64,000 nucleotides of DNA from Planococcus liqunii (GTDB lineage Bacteria; Bacillota; Bacilli; Bacillales_A; Planococcaceae), in NCBI RefSeq assembly GCF_030413595.1, contig NZ_CP129238.1, positions 806,001 to 870,000 on the forward strand, read 5' to 3'. A program made the position numbers and the translations under genes. Shown here piece after piece: positions 16,155 through 24,653 of the stretch (the first letter of the stretch is position 1; the number at the start of each line of letters is the position of its first letter). The notes below the pieces were generated by a model. That model was given only the letters and a program-made list of their open reading frames with translations. It was not told the DNA's origin and searched no databases.

Positions 16155-17294
16155 TTGAAACAAGCCGTTCATTTTGGAGCAGGAAATATTGGCAGAGGGT
16201 TTATCGGAGCATTGTTTTCCAAATCCGATTACCACGTAACATTTGTGGATGTGGCTGATCAGATCATCGATAAATTAAACGAAGAGAAAACCTACCAAGT
16301 CAACTTGGCACAAGCCGAGCCGGAAAGCATCACGATTAAACATGTATCAGGCGTCAACAATATGAAAGACGAAGCAGGGGTTATCGAGGCGATTGGGCAA
16401 GCGACATATTTGACGACCGCAATCGGACCGAACATCTTGCCGCGGATTGCGCCGTTAATTGCAAAAGCCATTACGGAACGCCTGCAGGCAACCGATGAAA
16501 AACTGTATGTCATCGCCTGTGAAAACCAGATCGGTGCGACGGATATTTTGAAGAAACATATCTTCGATAACCTGGATGAAGAAACGAAAAACAAGCTGGA
16601 CGGCAACGTCTATTTCTTCAATTCGGCAGTCGATCGGATTGTGCCGATCCAGGACAGCAGCTCCCTTGATGTGCTGGTCGAGCCGTATTACGAATGGGTC
16701 GTGGAAACGAGTGAAACGATTCCCCCGGTTGAAGGCATGACGATTGTCGAAGACCTTGCTCCTTTTATCGAGCGCAAGCTCTTTACTGTGAATACGGGAC
16801 ACGCCGTGATTGCCTACCTTGGCTACTTAGCTGGCAAACCGACAATCGACCAGTCTTTGGCCGATAGCGAAATCGAAGACCAAGTGCGGGAAACGCTGAA
16901 AGAAACCGGCGCTTACCTTGTAAAAGAATACGGCCTCGATGAAGACGAACATTTGGTGTATATCAATAAAAACATCGAGCGCTTTAAGAACTCTTATTTA
17001 AACGACGGCGTCACACGGGTAGGACGGGCACCAATCCGCAAGCTCGGCCCGGATGACCGCTTTGTGCGCCCGGCAATGCAAGCCCAAAAAGCGGGCTTGC
17101 CATACACCTATCTCGCTAAAGCAATTGCCGCTGCGCTTGCGTTCGACAACCCGGAAGACGAAGACGCAGTGAAAATCCAAGCGATGATCCAAGAAAACGG
17201 ACCCTCATCCGTATTGAAAGAAATCAGCGGCTTGGACGCGGACAGCGGCATTGCTCAAGAAGTGGTTCGGCAGTATGAAGCGTTGAAAGCGTAA
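16155..17294 (+). CDS. mtlD: mannitol-1-phosphate 5-dehydrogenase
   Basis: About 380 residues. The N-terminal Rossmann motif AVHFGAGNIGRGFIG is the family hallmark, and KNIERFKNSYL and GRAPIRKLGPDDRFV belong to the C-terminal catalytic domain (catalytic Lys in NTGHAVIAYLG region or nearby). It oxidises mannitol 1-phosphate to fructose 6-phosphate with NAD. Three in-frame starts are possible (ATG 16146, ATG 16149, TTG 16155). Only the TTG sits at good distance from AAGGA and gives the usual N-terminus MKQAVHFGAG. It ends the mtl operon and is followed by a strong terminator. Confidence 0.94.
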   Translation: MKQAVHFGAGNIGRGFIGALFSKSDYHVTFVDVADQIIDKLNEEKTYQVNLAQAEPESITIKHVSGVNNMKDEAGVIEAIGQATYLTTAIGPNILPRIAPLIAKAITERLQATDEKLYVIACENQIGATDILKKHIFDNLDEETKNKLDGNVYFFNSAVDRIVPIQDSSSLDVLVEPYYEWVVETSETIPPVEGMTIVEDLAPFIERKLFTVNTGHAVIAYLGYLAGKPTIDQSLADSEIEDQVRETLKETGAYLVKEYGLDEDEHLVYINKNIERFKNSYLNDGVTRVGRAPIRKLGPDDRFVRPAMQAQKAGLPYTYLAKAIAAALAFDNPEDEDAVKIQAMIQENGPSSVLKEISGLDADSGIAQEVVRQYEALKA

Positions 17295-17312
17295 GTGAAT
17301 AAGATAGTGTGG

Positions 17313-17346
17313 AAAAACCTCTCAAGATGATTCTTGAGAGGTTTTT
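17313..17346 (+). terminator. intrinsic terminator of the mtl operon
   Basis: AAAACCTCTCAAG pairs with CTTGAGAGGTTTT around a short loop and runs into TTTTTT. Confidence 0.92.
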
Positions 17347-17418
17347 TCATGCTGTATTTTATTTTATCCAATGCTTTTCAGAATAATGGTAAAGTTTTAC
17401 TGAAGATGTAAAAATAAA

Positions 17419-17443
17419 CGAAACGTTTTGAGAGGCTCCCGTC
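17419..17443 (+). promoter_or_regulatory. ECF-type promoter candidate before the sigma-factor gene
   Basis: CGAAAC (17419-17424) and CGTC (17440-17443) are separated by 15 bases, close to the GAAAC-N16-CGTC pattern of Bacillus ECF promoters. It suggests autoregulation by the next gene. Confidence 0.4.
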
Positions 17444-17471
17444 TCTAATAAGTAAAGGGAGGATGAGGTGG

Positions 17472-18020
17472 ATGCAGCACGATGAAGAAAAAATTGACGC
17501 GGCGATCCAAGGTGACCGCTTGGCGCTTCAACAGCTATTGAAAGCTGAAAAAGTAAAATTGTACCGCATGGCGTTTACATACGTGAAGAACGAGGAAGAT
17601 GCACTGGAGATTTTTCAGCAGACGGTTCTTCAAGCCATTGAATCGGTGCACCAAGTAAAAGAGCCAGCTTATTTTTCCACTTGGCTGACACGAATTTGCA
17701 TCAATAAAGCATTGGCAGTTCTAAAGAGGAACAAAAAGCTGGTTGTAATGGACGAAGTGGAAGAACGGAGAGCCGCAAACGATACTTCCGCTGAGATTGC
17801 CCAGCAGCTCGATGTGGCGAACGCGTTGGGCTTATTGCCGGAGAAATATAAGACGGCGTTGATGCTGCGGTATTATCAGGATTTTACGGTGAAGCAAATT
17901 GCGGAAGTGATGAATTGTCCGGAAGGAACCATAAAGACAATCATACACCGGGGATTGGCCTTGCTGAAAAAAGATTTGAAGGGAGTGTATGCAGATGAAC
18001 GAAAAAGAGATTTCAATTAA
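17472..18020 (+). CDS. RNA polymerase sigma factor, sigma-70 family, ECF-like
   Basis: 182 residues with region 2 (about 25-90: YRMAFTYVKNEEDALEIFQQ) and region 4 (about 120-170: LPEKYKTALMLRYYQDFTVK, then EVMNCPEGTIKTIIHRG). It directs RNA polymerase to stress promoters and is held inactive by a membrane anti-sigma partner. The overlapping downstream gene encodes a one-pass membrane DUF4179 protein that fits this partner role. The start is the ATG 9 bases after GGGAGG. An earlier ATG overlaps that site. An ECF-like promoter about 30-50 bases upstream suggests autoregulation. The target genes are unknown. Confidence 0.88.
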   Translation: MQHDEEKIDAAIQGDRLALQQLLKAEKVKLYRMAFTYVKNEEDALEIFQQTVLQAIESVHQVKEPAYFSTWLTRICINKALAVLKRNKKLVVMDEVEERRAANDTSAEIAQQLDVANALGLLPEKYKTALMLRYYQDFTVKQIAEVMNCPEGTIKTIIHRGLALLKKDLKGVYADERKRDFN

Positions 18021-19098
18021 GAAGGCAATGGAGCAAATAGACGTACCTGAAGACCGCCTGGATTTAATTATTGAAAATGCTTTTCTTGAAACGGCTCCGG
18101 CAAAACCTAAAAAACGGCGCAAATGGCTGCTTCCGGCTGCAGCGGCATCCATTCTTTTTATTGGCATTTCAGCAGCTACCCTTACTGCATCTCCGGCACT
18201 TGCAAATTATATGGCGGAACTGCCATTTATCGGAAATGTATTTTCAATTTTTGCAGAAGAAGAGGAAGGGCTATTGCAATACGAGCGCTTCAGTGAAAAA
18301 GTAGGATTGTCTCAAACGAGCAATGGCGTGACGATTTCAATCGATCAGGCCGTGTATGATGGTACCAATGTGACCTTTACTTATACCGTTAGCGCTGAAA
18401 AAGAATTGGACGAATCTGCAAGACTTACTGGATTCCCTCAGCTACTGGAAGCGGAAGGCGTAAATGCTTCGATGGATTGGGAAATAAAAGAAGAAACCCT
18501 CGTGGGAATGAATTCCATGCCGCATCTTAACGAAGAAGCTGCTCAAGTTAATGTGCTATGGGAACCGGTCAGCCTCTACACCGATAACGGAGAGATAGAA
18601 GGGGATTGGAAATTCGAGTTTGCGGTGGATCAGTTGAAGAAAGATCCCATCGTTCTGGATGAAAAAGTTACAGATAGCGGCGTGACAGTGCACTTCACCG
18701 AAGTTACCTTTACTGATATTGCGGTGAATATTGCATACCAGCAATTGGTTGATCCTGCATTATTGACAGAATGGGAAGCTGTAGAAGCCGAATTAATCGC
18801 CCAAAACAATTTGGGGAACGTTTATAAAGTTCCTTATAACGGAGGCACCGCTTATGCGGGAGCCATAACAAGGGAAGACTTATTCTGGACAGCGACGATG
18901 AGAGGTTTGGATCCTCAAGCCACTTCATTAACATTTTACCCGTTTGCCCATATTAGCCGATTTGTTGATGGAACTTCGGAGTGGATACGGATAGAATTTG
19001 ATGCTTTGGAAATCAATATGCTCGAAGGAACGTATCAGATTGTTAAAGATCCGGTGTTTCCTGTTCTGGAGGAAGAAGATGAGGAAGAGGAAGAATAG
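17995..19098 (+). CDS. DUF4179 membrane protein, probable anti-sigma factor
   Basis: 367 residues. A short cytosolic N-terminal part (about 1-42, sigma-binding candidate), one membrane segment (about 43-65, WLLPAAAASILFIGISAATL) and a large outer domain of the DUF4179 type, with a poly-acidic C-terminus. It overlaps the sigma gene by 26 bases, the classical sigma/anti-sigma arrangement. The ATG chosen is 9 bases from GGGAG, while an ATG six bases earlier is too close. DUF4179 proteins are commonly found beside SigV/SigW-like factors. The signal sensed cannot be read from the sequence. Confidence 0.8.
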   Translation: MNEKEISIKKAMEQIDVPEDRLDLIIENAFLETAPAKPKKRRKWLLPAAAASILFIGISAATLTASPALANYMAELPFIGNVFSIFAEEEEGLLQYERFSEKVGLSQTSNGVTISIDQAVYDGTNVTFTYTVSAEKELDESARLTGFPQLLEAEGVNASMDWEIKEETLVGMNSMPHLNEEAAQVNVLWEPVSLYTDNGEIEGDWKFEFAVDQLKKDPIVLDEKVTDSGVTVHFTEVTFTDIAVNIAYQQLVDPALLTEWEAVEAELIAQNNLGNVYKVPYNGGTAYAGAITREDLFWTATMRGLDPQATSLTFYPFAHISRFVDGTSEWIRIEFDALEINMLEGTYQIVKDPVFPVLEEEDEEEEE

Positions 19099-19110
19099 AA
19101 AGGTATACAA

Positions 19111-19142
19111 AACCCGCACTGGCTTAGTTGCCGGAGCGGGTT
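19111..19142. terminator. hairpin between convergent genes
   Basis: AACCCGC (19111-19117) pairs with GCGGGTT (19136-19142). On the minus strand it is followed by TTTTG. It lies between the DUF4179 gene and the convergent Excalibur gene and may serve both. Confidence 0.6.
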
Positions 19143-19178
19143 GATGTTTGTGATAAATATTCTGTGTTAAAAAGAAGT

Positions 19179-20123
19179 TTATGGGAGACTTTCACAAGCA
19201 ATGCCATCATCGTCATTTCCATCTAAGCGATGTGGATCCGATGGTCCAGAGGCTTCCATAAATGCTTGGGCAGCTGCTTGAGTTGAGAAGTCGCTGCAAT
19301 TCTTATCGGCACCTGATGTATCGTATGCAGTGGTGGCTGCTTGTGAGCTTTGCTGTTTTTTCTTTTCTTCGGCGGCAGCTATTGCTTCTTGTTCAGCTTT
19401 CTGAGCAGCAGCGGCCTGTTCAGCTTTGGCAAGTTCAGCCGCTTCTTGGGCTTTGCGGTCTTCTTCAGCTTTTTGAGCAGCGGCAGCCTGTTCAGCTTTA
19501 GCAAGTTCAGCCGCTTCTTGGGCTTTGCGATCTTCTTCAGCTTTTTGAGCGGCGGCAGCCTGTTCGGCCTTGGCGAGTTCAGCTGCTTCTTGGGCTTTGC
19601 GATCTTCTTCAGCTTTTTGAGCGGCGGCAGCCTGTTCGGCCTTGGCGAGTTCAGCTGCTTCTTGAGCTTTGCGGTCTTCTTCAATTTTCTGGGCAGTAGC
19701 TTGTTCAGTTTTTTCTTGGGCCTCTTCTTCACCTTTTAAAGTTTGAGATAAAGCGTTGGGTTCACTTGGCGATTCAGATGTATCATTCGATTCATTGCTG
19801 CTTTCTGGAGACAGCAAAATCATTAAGAAAAACGAAAACACCATGAGCAGTCCAGCTACTGGACGATTCGGGATGCGAAGTAAAGAAAGTTTTCCACGTA
19901 TCAAAGCCCCAATGGATAAGAAGAAAATCAATGTAACTACTACAAGCAGGAACTGAACAAGTCCACCTGTTAGCAAATTGGAAATCAGACTGAATATCAG
20001 TAAGAAATAAACAAAAGAAGCAATAACCTTTTTCCAAGGTCGGTTGGATCGAAACCCCGGGACTTTCTTTAGCCACTCTTTTAAGGTGATGCTGTTTCTA
20101 CTAGGTGTATTGCGGTTATTCAT
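19179..20123 (-). CDS. membrane protein with Ala/Glu/Lys repeats and C-terminal Excalibur calcium-binding domain
   Basis: 314 residues. Three to four hydrophobic segments lie in residues about 33-105, then a Ser/Glu-rich linker. Four tandem 24-residue repeats (146-241, unit core EEDRKAQEAAELAKAEQ) are predicted to form a rigid charged helix. The C-terminal 40 residues are an Excalibur domain with NCSDFSTQAAAQAF, then LDGNDDDGIACE, whose D-x-D-x-D-G-x-x-C is the calcium-binding hallmark. The protein probably anchors in the membrane and extends the Excalibur head through the wall. Excalibur domains often accompany surface nucleases or proteases, but none is fused here. The ribosome site AGGAGGTTTTT precedes the ATG. 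Confidence 0.8.
   Translation of the reverse strand: MNNRNTPSRNSITLKEWLKKVPGFRSNRPWKKVIASFVYFLLIFSLISNLLTGGLVQFLLVVVTLIFFLSIGALIRGKLSLLRIPNRPVAGLLMVFSFFLMILLSPESSNESNDTSESPSEPNALSQTLKGEEEAQEKTEQATAQKIEEDRKAQEAAELAKAEQAAAAQKAEEDRKAQEAAELAKAEQAAAAQKAEEDRKAQEAAELAKAEQAAAAQKAEEDRKAQEAAELAKAEQAAAAQKAEQEAIAAAEEKKKQQSSQAATTAYDTSGADKNCSDFSTQAAAQAFMEASGPSDPHRLDGNDDDGIACESLP
19401..19688 (-). repeat. in-gene tandem repeat, four 72 bp units
   Basis: Four near-identical 72-base units encode the 24-residue helical repeats of the Excalibur membrane protein. Nearly identical units suggest recent expansion and possible copy-number variation between strains. Confidence 0.85.
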
Positions 20124-20321
20124 TGAAAAACCTCCTGGGGATTAGTATTCAAAATAAGGAAAAACAGTGATAAAGAAAAGCATTCACATGTGACAACATT
20201 TTTTTGTTACTTTTAGTAATATTTCCTTTTAGTATGACACGATTTACCATAATAGGATACATTATTTTTATTAAATGTTTATATTTAGTAATGTAGAAAC
20301 AAAGTTTTATTTTGAAAGTGC

Positions 20322-20358
20322 AAAACCCGTTCCGGCATAATTGCCAGAACGGGTTTTT
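20322..20358. terminator. bidirectional terminator
   Basis: AAAACCCGTTC (20322-20332) pairs perfectly with GAACGGGTTTT (20347-20357). It lies downstream of the small minus-strand gene at 20401-20586 and probably ends it. The rest of 20124-20400 is AT-rich and probably holds the promoter of the Excalibur gene. Confidence 0.75.
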
Positions 20359-20400
20359 GGGTTAGTTTATGTAATAGCAACTGAAATAGCAGCTCGTATT

Positions 20401-20586
20401 TTAAGTGAGCTTTTTATTGGGTACTGATGTAGGTTTCCTTCTTTTCAACGATTTATACCAAGGTTCACCGATAAAGAAAAATGGAAGCAGCAGAAGCCCC
20501 CAAAGCGCATTCTCTTTCAATTGTCCAAATGCCGCTATGAGCAATACTGCAAGAATTCCTAGAGAAAATAACATGTATTTAATCAT
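20401..20586 (-). CDS. small two-pass membrane protein, function unknown
   Basis: 61 residues. Two hydrophobic segments (about 4-22, YMLFSLGILAVLLIAAF, and about 29-44, LWGLLLLPFFFIG) are followed by a basic tail (KSLKRRK). I recognise no family. The start is the ATG served by GAAGGGAGTG at 6-base spacing. An in-frame ATG upstream overlaps that site. It stands alone between two terminator or repeat regions. Confidence in its being a gene comes from the good ribosome site and the membrane-protein pattern. Confidence 0.55.
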   Translation of the reverse strand: MIKYMLFSLGILAVLLIAAFGQLKENALWGLLLLPFFFIGEPWYKSLKRRKPTSVPNKKLT

Positions 20587-20739
20587 TGAGTTCACTCCCT
20601 TCATTTATCTTAACAATAACTGGGAAATGCCGCATCTTCTTTCGGTGTTTTTTCTTCTTCATTTGAAAAACTGAAAGTAGAGTTCCGCGAATAAATCCCT
20701 ATTTCATTTCTTCTCGTACCCAACTCCCTGCATTCGCCT

Positions 20740-20865
20740 CTTATCTGCGTTTATCCAATTTCTTATCTGTGTTATTTTTCTCCTTAACCGTGTTTCGGCT
20801 ATTTCTATCCTTGTTTCAACATTTTCTATCGGTGTTTCCAGATTTTCTATCCTAGTTCTGAATTC
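20740..20865 (+). repeat. degenerate 21-22 bp tandem repeat array 3
   Basis: Units begin CTTATCTGCGTTT, CTTATCTGTGTTA, CTTAACCGTGTTT, CTATCCTTGTTTC, CTATCGGTGTTTC, CTATCCTAGTTCT at 21-22 base spacing. This is the same family as arrays 2 and 7, and on the complement the same as the AACGCAGATAAA arrays. It sits in the 400-base gap before pspA. A GTTCCGCGAATAAATCCC unit at about 20691 nearly repeats a unit of array 1. Confidence 0.7.
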
Positions 20866-20986
20866 CGCCGATTATCAGGAACACTCAAATTTCCCCCATG
20901 ATTATCCCGCCCCAATTAAGGGTAATCTCTTCCTTAAGAGGAACTGCAAAGCAGTCCGACAAAACCACACCAAAAGGAGAATGATG

Positions 20987-21703
20987 ATGGAAATTTTAAA
21001 ACGGTTTAGAGACATTATGGCGAGCAATATGAACGCGTTATTGGATCAGGCAGAGGATCCGGAGAAGATGATTGACCAGTATTTGAGAGACCTCAACAGC
21101 GACCTTGGAAAAGTGAAGTCGGAAACCGCGGCAATCATGGCGGCTGAGAAGCGGGAACGCCGTGAATTGGCAGAGCTGCAACAGGAAATTGAAGACATGC
21201 AGCGCTATGCGGTAAAGGCGCTTGAAGCACAAAATGAAGACGATGCGCGGAAATTCCTTCAGCGCAAAGCGGAACTGACGGAACGGGAAAAAACAATGCA
21301 GACGGCTGTCGAAATGGCTGCGACCAATACGACGCAGATGCGCCAGATGCACGACAAATTGGAGTCGGATATTTCCGAACTGGAATCGCGCCGCACAGAG
21401 CTGAAAGGAAAAGCATCTATGGCAAAAGCGCAGAACCGCATGAACGAGATGACGTCTTCGATGAACAGCACCGGCGAACGGATTTCTGCGTTCGATAAGA
21501 TGGAGCAGCGGATCAACCAGGAGCTGGACCAGGCGATGTCGATGCAGGAACTCAATAAAGGTTCAGGCACGGACATTAAAGACTTAGCGGCAAAATACGA
21601 AACCGATAAGAAAGTGGACGACGAACTGGAATCGTTAAAGGCCGGAATCAATGTGGACGATGAGCTGGAAGCGCTGAAATCCCAGATGAACAAAGGCGAA
21701 TAA
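20987..21703 (+). CDS. pspA: phage-shock protein A (PspA/IM30 family)
   Basis: 238 residues, almost wholly coiled-coil helix. The N-terminal amphipathic helix (EILKRFRDIMASNMNALLDQ) and DPEKMIDQYLRDLNSDL are family signatures. It binds stressed inner membranes and forms ESCRT-III-like rods. The three genes after it are the B. subtilis ydjG, ydjH and ydjI homologues in the same order, an envelope-stress operon that is SigW-driven in B. subtilis. Three ATGs lie in tandem. The third has proper spacing from AAAGGAG. I saw no convincing SigW promoter upstream. Confidence 0.94.
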   Translation: MEILKRFRDIMASNMNALLDQAEDPEKMIDQYLRDLNSDLGKVKSETAAIMAAEKRERRELAELQQEIEDMQRYAVKALEAQNEDDARKFLQRKAELTEREKTMQTAVEMAATNTTQMRQMHDKLESDISELESRRTELKGKASMAKAQNRMNEMTSSMNSTGERISAFDKMEQRINQELDQAMSMQELNKGSGTDIKDLAAKYETDKKVDDELESLKAGINVDDELEALKSQMNKGE

Positions 21704-21754
21704 TGGCTGCCGTGAGAAACGTTGTTTCCCGCAGAATGAGGGGAGGAAGCCGGA

Positions 21755-22789
21755 TTGGTTGTTCAATATAAATGTCCGAACTGCGGATCTGACATGGCGT
21801 TCGATGCAGAATCAGGAACGCTTTCCTGCCCGAATTGTGGGCGGCAAGACCGCATTGAAACGTTTCCGGAGGAGAACATCGAACAGACAGTTTCACCGGA
21901 AGAAACCGAAGCAAAGGAATACCATTGTGAAAACTGCGGCGCGGTGATTGTGACCGCGGCCGAGACGACAGCAACGCATTGCAGTTTTTGCGGTGCGCCG
22001 GTCGTGCTGTCGGAGCGGCTGACCGGTGAATTCGCTCCGGCGAAAGTCATTCCATTCAAGATCAGCAAGGAAGAAGCGGTGGCGGCTTTCCGGAAATGGA
22101 CGCGAAACGGCCGGCTGACGCCGAGAGGTTTTATGAACGGCGACCGCATCAAGAAAATGACGGGCATGTATGTGCCGTTTTGGCTGTATGACATTGACGG
22201 CACGGCTGAAGTGGCAGCCATCGGTACACGCGTACATCAATACCAAAGGGGCGACACCATTTATACAGAGACAGATTTTTACGATGTCTACCGCGGCATC
22301 GACCTCAGTTATCTGAAAGTGCCGGCTGATGCATCGGAAAAAATGGACGATGAGTTGATGGATAAGCTCGAGCCATACGATTACCAGGAGCTGATGGATT
22401 TCAGGATGCCGTATCTTGCCGGCTACCTGGCAGAAAAATACGATTACGACGACGATGCCTTATTTTCCCGGGTCGAATCCAAAATTGTGCCGTATATCGA
22501 TTCCTATATCAGCGGCACCATTTCGGGCTATTCAACTGTCAGTTATACGAACAAGCAGATTCAGGCGAACAAGCAAAAGGCTTACTATACGTTATTCCCT
22601 GTGTGGATGGTTTATTATGATTTTGAAAACAAGGAACACACCTTTGCGATGAATGGCCAGACCGGGAAAGTGGTTGGCAAACCGCCAATTAGCGGAGGCA
22701 AGGTCTTTGCCTGGTTTGCCGGCATCGCCGCCGGCACATTCGCAGTGTTGAAAGGCATTGCGTATGTAATGGGAGGTGTTCTTTGGTGA
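21755..22789 (+). CDS. ydjG: zinc-ribbon protein of the pspA operon (YdjG-like)
   Basis: 344 residues beginning at TTG after GGGAGGA. Two zinc ribbons occur at the N-terminus (YKCPNCGSDM...LSCPNCG, then YHCENCG...THCSFCGAPV). A long middle domain of the TFIIB-zinc-ribbon/YdjG type follows (VIPFKISKEEAVAAFRKW, MYVPFWLYDIDG), and a single membrane segment near the C-terminus (about 320-340). It is thought to act with YdjH and YdjI as a membrane complex that recruits or controls PspA. The exact activity is not known. It overlaps ydjH by four bases. Confidence 0.85.
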   Translation: MVVQYKCPNCGSDMAFDAESGTLSCPNCGRQDRIETFPEENIEQTVSPEETEAKEYHCENCGAVIVTAAETTATHCSFCGAPVVLSERLTGEFAPAKVIPFKISKEEAVAAFRKWTRNGRLTPRGFMNGDRIKKMTGMYVPFWLYDIDGTAEVAAIGTRVHQYQRGDTIYTETDFYDVYRGIDLSYLKVPADASEKMDDELMDKLEPYDYQELMDFRMPYLAGYLAEKYDYDDDALFSRVESKIVPYIDSYISGTISGYSTVSYTNKQIQANKQKAYYTLFPVWMVYYDFENKEHTFAMNGQTGKVVGKPPISGGKVFAWFAGIAAGTFAVLKGIAYVMGGVLW

Positions 22790-23568
22790 GCAGACGAACA
22801 AGCAAAGCGATGTTCATGTTTATCGTGTTGTTTTTCATCTCCCTATGGAGTGGAGCGGCCGTATTTGCAGAGACCGATCAGCATGTATACGACAATGCCG
22901 GCTTGCTGAGTGATGGGGAAATCCGGGAACTCGAAGCTCTTGCGGCGGAACACAGCCGGAAACACGACGCAGATTTTTTGTTTTTGACGACGCCCACAAC
23001 AAATGGACAGCCAATTACTACATATATGGGCGATTTTTTTGAAAGATGGAAAGCGGAAAACAACCAGGAAAATGCGGTGCTGCTGACGATTGATATCGGC
23101 AGCCGGGAAGTGTACCTTGCCGGTTTCGGCACTGCTGAAACTTCACTCGACAACCAGCGGGTCGAACTGGTACTCGACCGGATCATGCCGTATATGAGCG
23201 CCGGGGAATACGGCGGGGCCTTCCATGAAACGGTCACCACATCGAGCCGTTACATGGAATACCGGCCAGGCGTCAATCCGGAAAACATTTTTCTGCAGAC
23301 CTGGTTCCAGGCAGCGGTTGCTTTGCTGCTTGGCGGTGTAGTAGTCGGTTCGATGATTTTCAATGCAGGCGGACGGGTGACGACGACATCCCGTACCTAT
23401 GTAGACAGCCAAAATACACAGGTTCGAAGCCGGCGCGACCAATTCCGCAACAAAACCGTTTCAAGGCGCAGAGTGCCTAAAAGCAATGGCGGAGGCGGTG
23501 GCGGATTTGGCGGCGGAGGCATGACCGGCGGGGGAAGTTCGTACAGCGGAGGCGGACGCAACTTCTAA
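22786..23568 (+). CDS. ydjH: TPM-domain membrane protein (YdjH-like)
   Basis: 260 residues. A signal peptide-like segment (about 8-28) is followed by a TPM_phosphatase-type domain (about 30-155: VYDNAGLLSDGEIRELEALA, then AVLLTIDIGSREVYLAGFG), a membrane segment (about 172-190), and a Gly-rich tail (GGGGGFGGGGMTGGG). The TPM domain faces outside. The Gly-rich tail is common in this family. GTG is chosen because it follows GGGAGG at 9 bases and overlaps the ydjG stop. A TTG three bases earlier is less well spaced. Confidence 0.87.
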   Translation: MSRRTSKAMFMFIVLFFISLWSGAAVFAETDQHVYDNAGLLSDGEIRELEALAAEHSRKHDADFLFLTTPTTNGQPITTYMGDFFERWKAENNQENAVLLTIDIGSREVYLAGFGTAETSLDNQRVELVLDRIMPYMSAGEYGGAFHETVTTSSRYMEYRPGVNPENIFLQTWFQAAVALLLGGVVVGSMIFNAGGRVTTTSRTYVDSQNTQVRSRRDQFRNKTVSRRRVPKSNGGGGGGFGGGGMTGGGSSYSGGGRNF

Positions 23569-23601
23569 GAGCGAATCGAATAAAAGGAAGGAATGAACAA
23601 T

Positions 23602-24570
23602 ATGGGGCTTTTCGGCAATCAATTCTCAGACGTAGTGGAATGGGATGAATTCAGGGAAGACATGATTTTTTGGAAATGGCACAACGACGAAATCAAAAAA
23701 GGCAGCCGGCTGATTATCCGGCCTGGACAAGACGCCATTTTCATCAATAACGGCAAAATCGAAGGGATTTTTGAAGACGACGGCGATTACGACATCGAAT
23801 CGGAAATCGTGCCATTCCTGTCGACCTTAAAAGGATTTCGCTTCGGCTTTAACAGCGGCATGCGCGTTGAAGTGCTGTTTGTTAACACGAAAGAATTCAC
23901 GGTCCGGTGGGGGACGCAAAACCCCATCAATATTCCGGCGCCTCAATTGCCGGGCGGTATGCCCATCCGTGCAAATGGCACGTTCCAGTTTAAAGTGAAC
24001 GATTTTACCGCTTTGATTGATAAAATTGCGGGAATCCGCGACAGCTACCTGGTCGACGACGTAAAAATCCGGATTACGGCAATACTGGATCAGCTGCTGA
24101 TGAAATGGATTACTAAAGAAGGCAAAGACATGTTCAACTTGCAGGCAAATGCCCACGAGATCGGCAAAGGCATCTCGGATGACCTCAATATGGAACTGAT
24201 GGACGATGGCATGAAAATCACCGGCTTCCAGGTCATGAGCTTCAACTATCCGAAAGAAATCCAGGACATGATCAACAAAAACTCATCCCACGGCATGGTA
24301 GGCGATGTGTCGAAATACCAGCAGATTTCTGTGGCGGATGCCATTGCCAAAGGCAATTCTTCCGGGTCCGGCTCTGCGGCGGACATGGCCGGCATGATGG
24401 TCGGGATGAACATTGCCAAAGACATGATGGACACCATGAAAGAATCAAAATCCGGCGGCGGACAAACGGCTGGAGGCGACAGCGCCCAAGGGCCGAATTT
24501 CTGCCCGAACTGCGGCCAGAAAAACGAAGGCGCGAAGTTTTGTCCGAATTGCGGGCAGAAATTAGCATAG
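23602..24570 (+). CDS. ydjI: SPFH-domain / virion-core-like protein (YdjI-like)
   Basis: 322 residues. The body (about 1-255) matches the YdjI SPFH-type family (MGLFGNQFSDVVEWDEF, then SRLIIRPGQDAIFINNGKIE). A flexible Gly/Ser linker leads to a C-terminal double zinc ribbon (FCPNCGQKN, KFCPNCGQKL). In B. subtilis YdjI is needed for PspA membrane localisation together with YdjG/YdjH. It is the last gene of the operon. The ATG chosen lies 10 bases after AAGGAAGG, while an ATG nine bases upstream overlaps that site. Confidence 0.88.
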   Translation: MGLFGNQFSDVVEWDEFREDMIFWKWHNDEIKKGSRLIIRPGQDAIFINNGKIEGIFEDDGDYDIESEIVPFLSTLKGFRFGFNSGMRVEVLFVNTKEFTVRWGTQNPINIPAPQLPGGMPIRANGTFQFKVNDFTALIDKIAGIRDSYLVDDVKIRITAILDQLLMKWITKEGKDMFNLQANAHEIGKGISDDLNMELMDDGMKITGFQVMSFNYPKEIQDMINKNSSHGMVGDVSKYQQISVADAIAKGNSSGSGSAADMAGMMVGMNIAKDMMDTMKESKSGGGQTAGGDSAQGPNFCPNCGQKNEGAKFCPNCGQKLA

Positions 24571-24653
24571 GCAAATAAAAGGAAATTTCTCCCGTGTTCG
24601 AGAATAAAACTAACAGGAAACAAATTCTCTAACACCGGAAAAGAGGAATTCTA

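Noticed and set aside
19350..19739. Long open frame on the plus strand rich in Phe and Leu
   Set aside because: It is the antisense of the 72-bp Ala/Glu/Lys repeat region, whose repeated codons keep stops out of other frames; no ribosome site.
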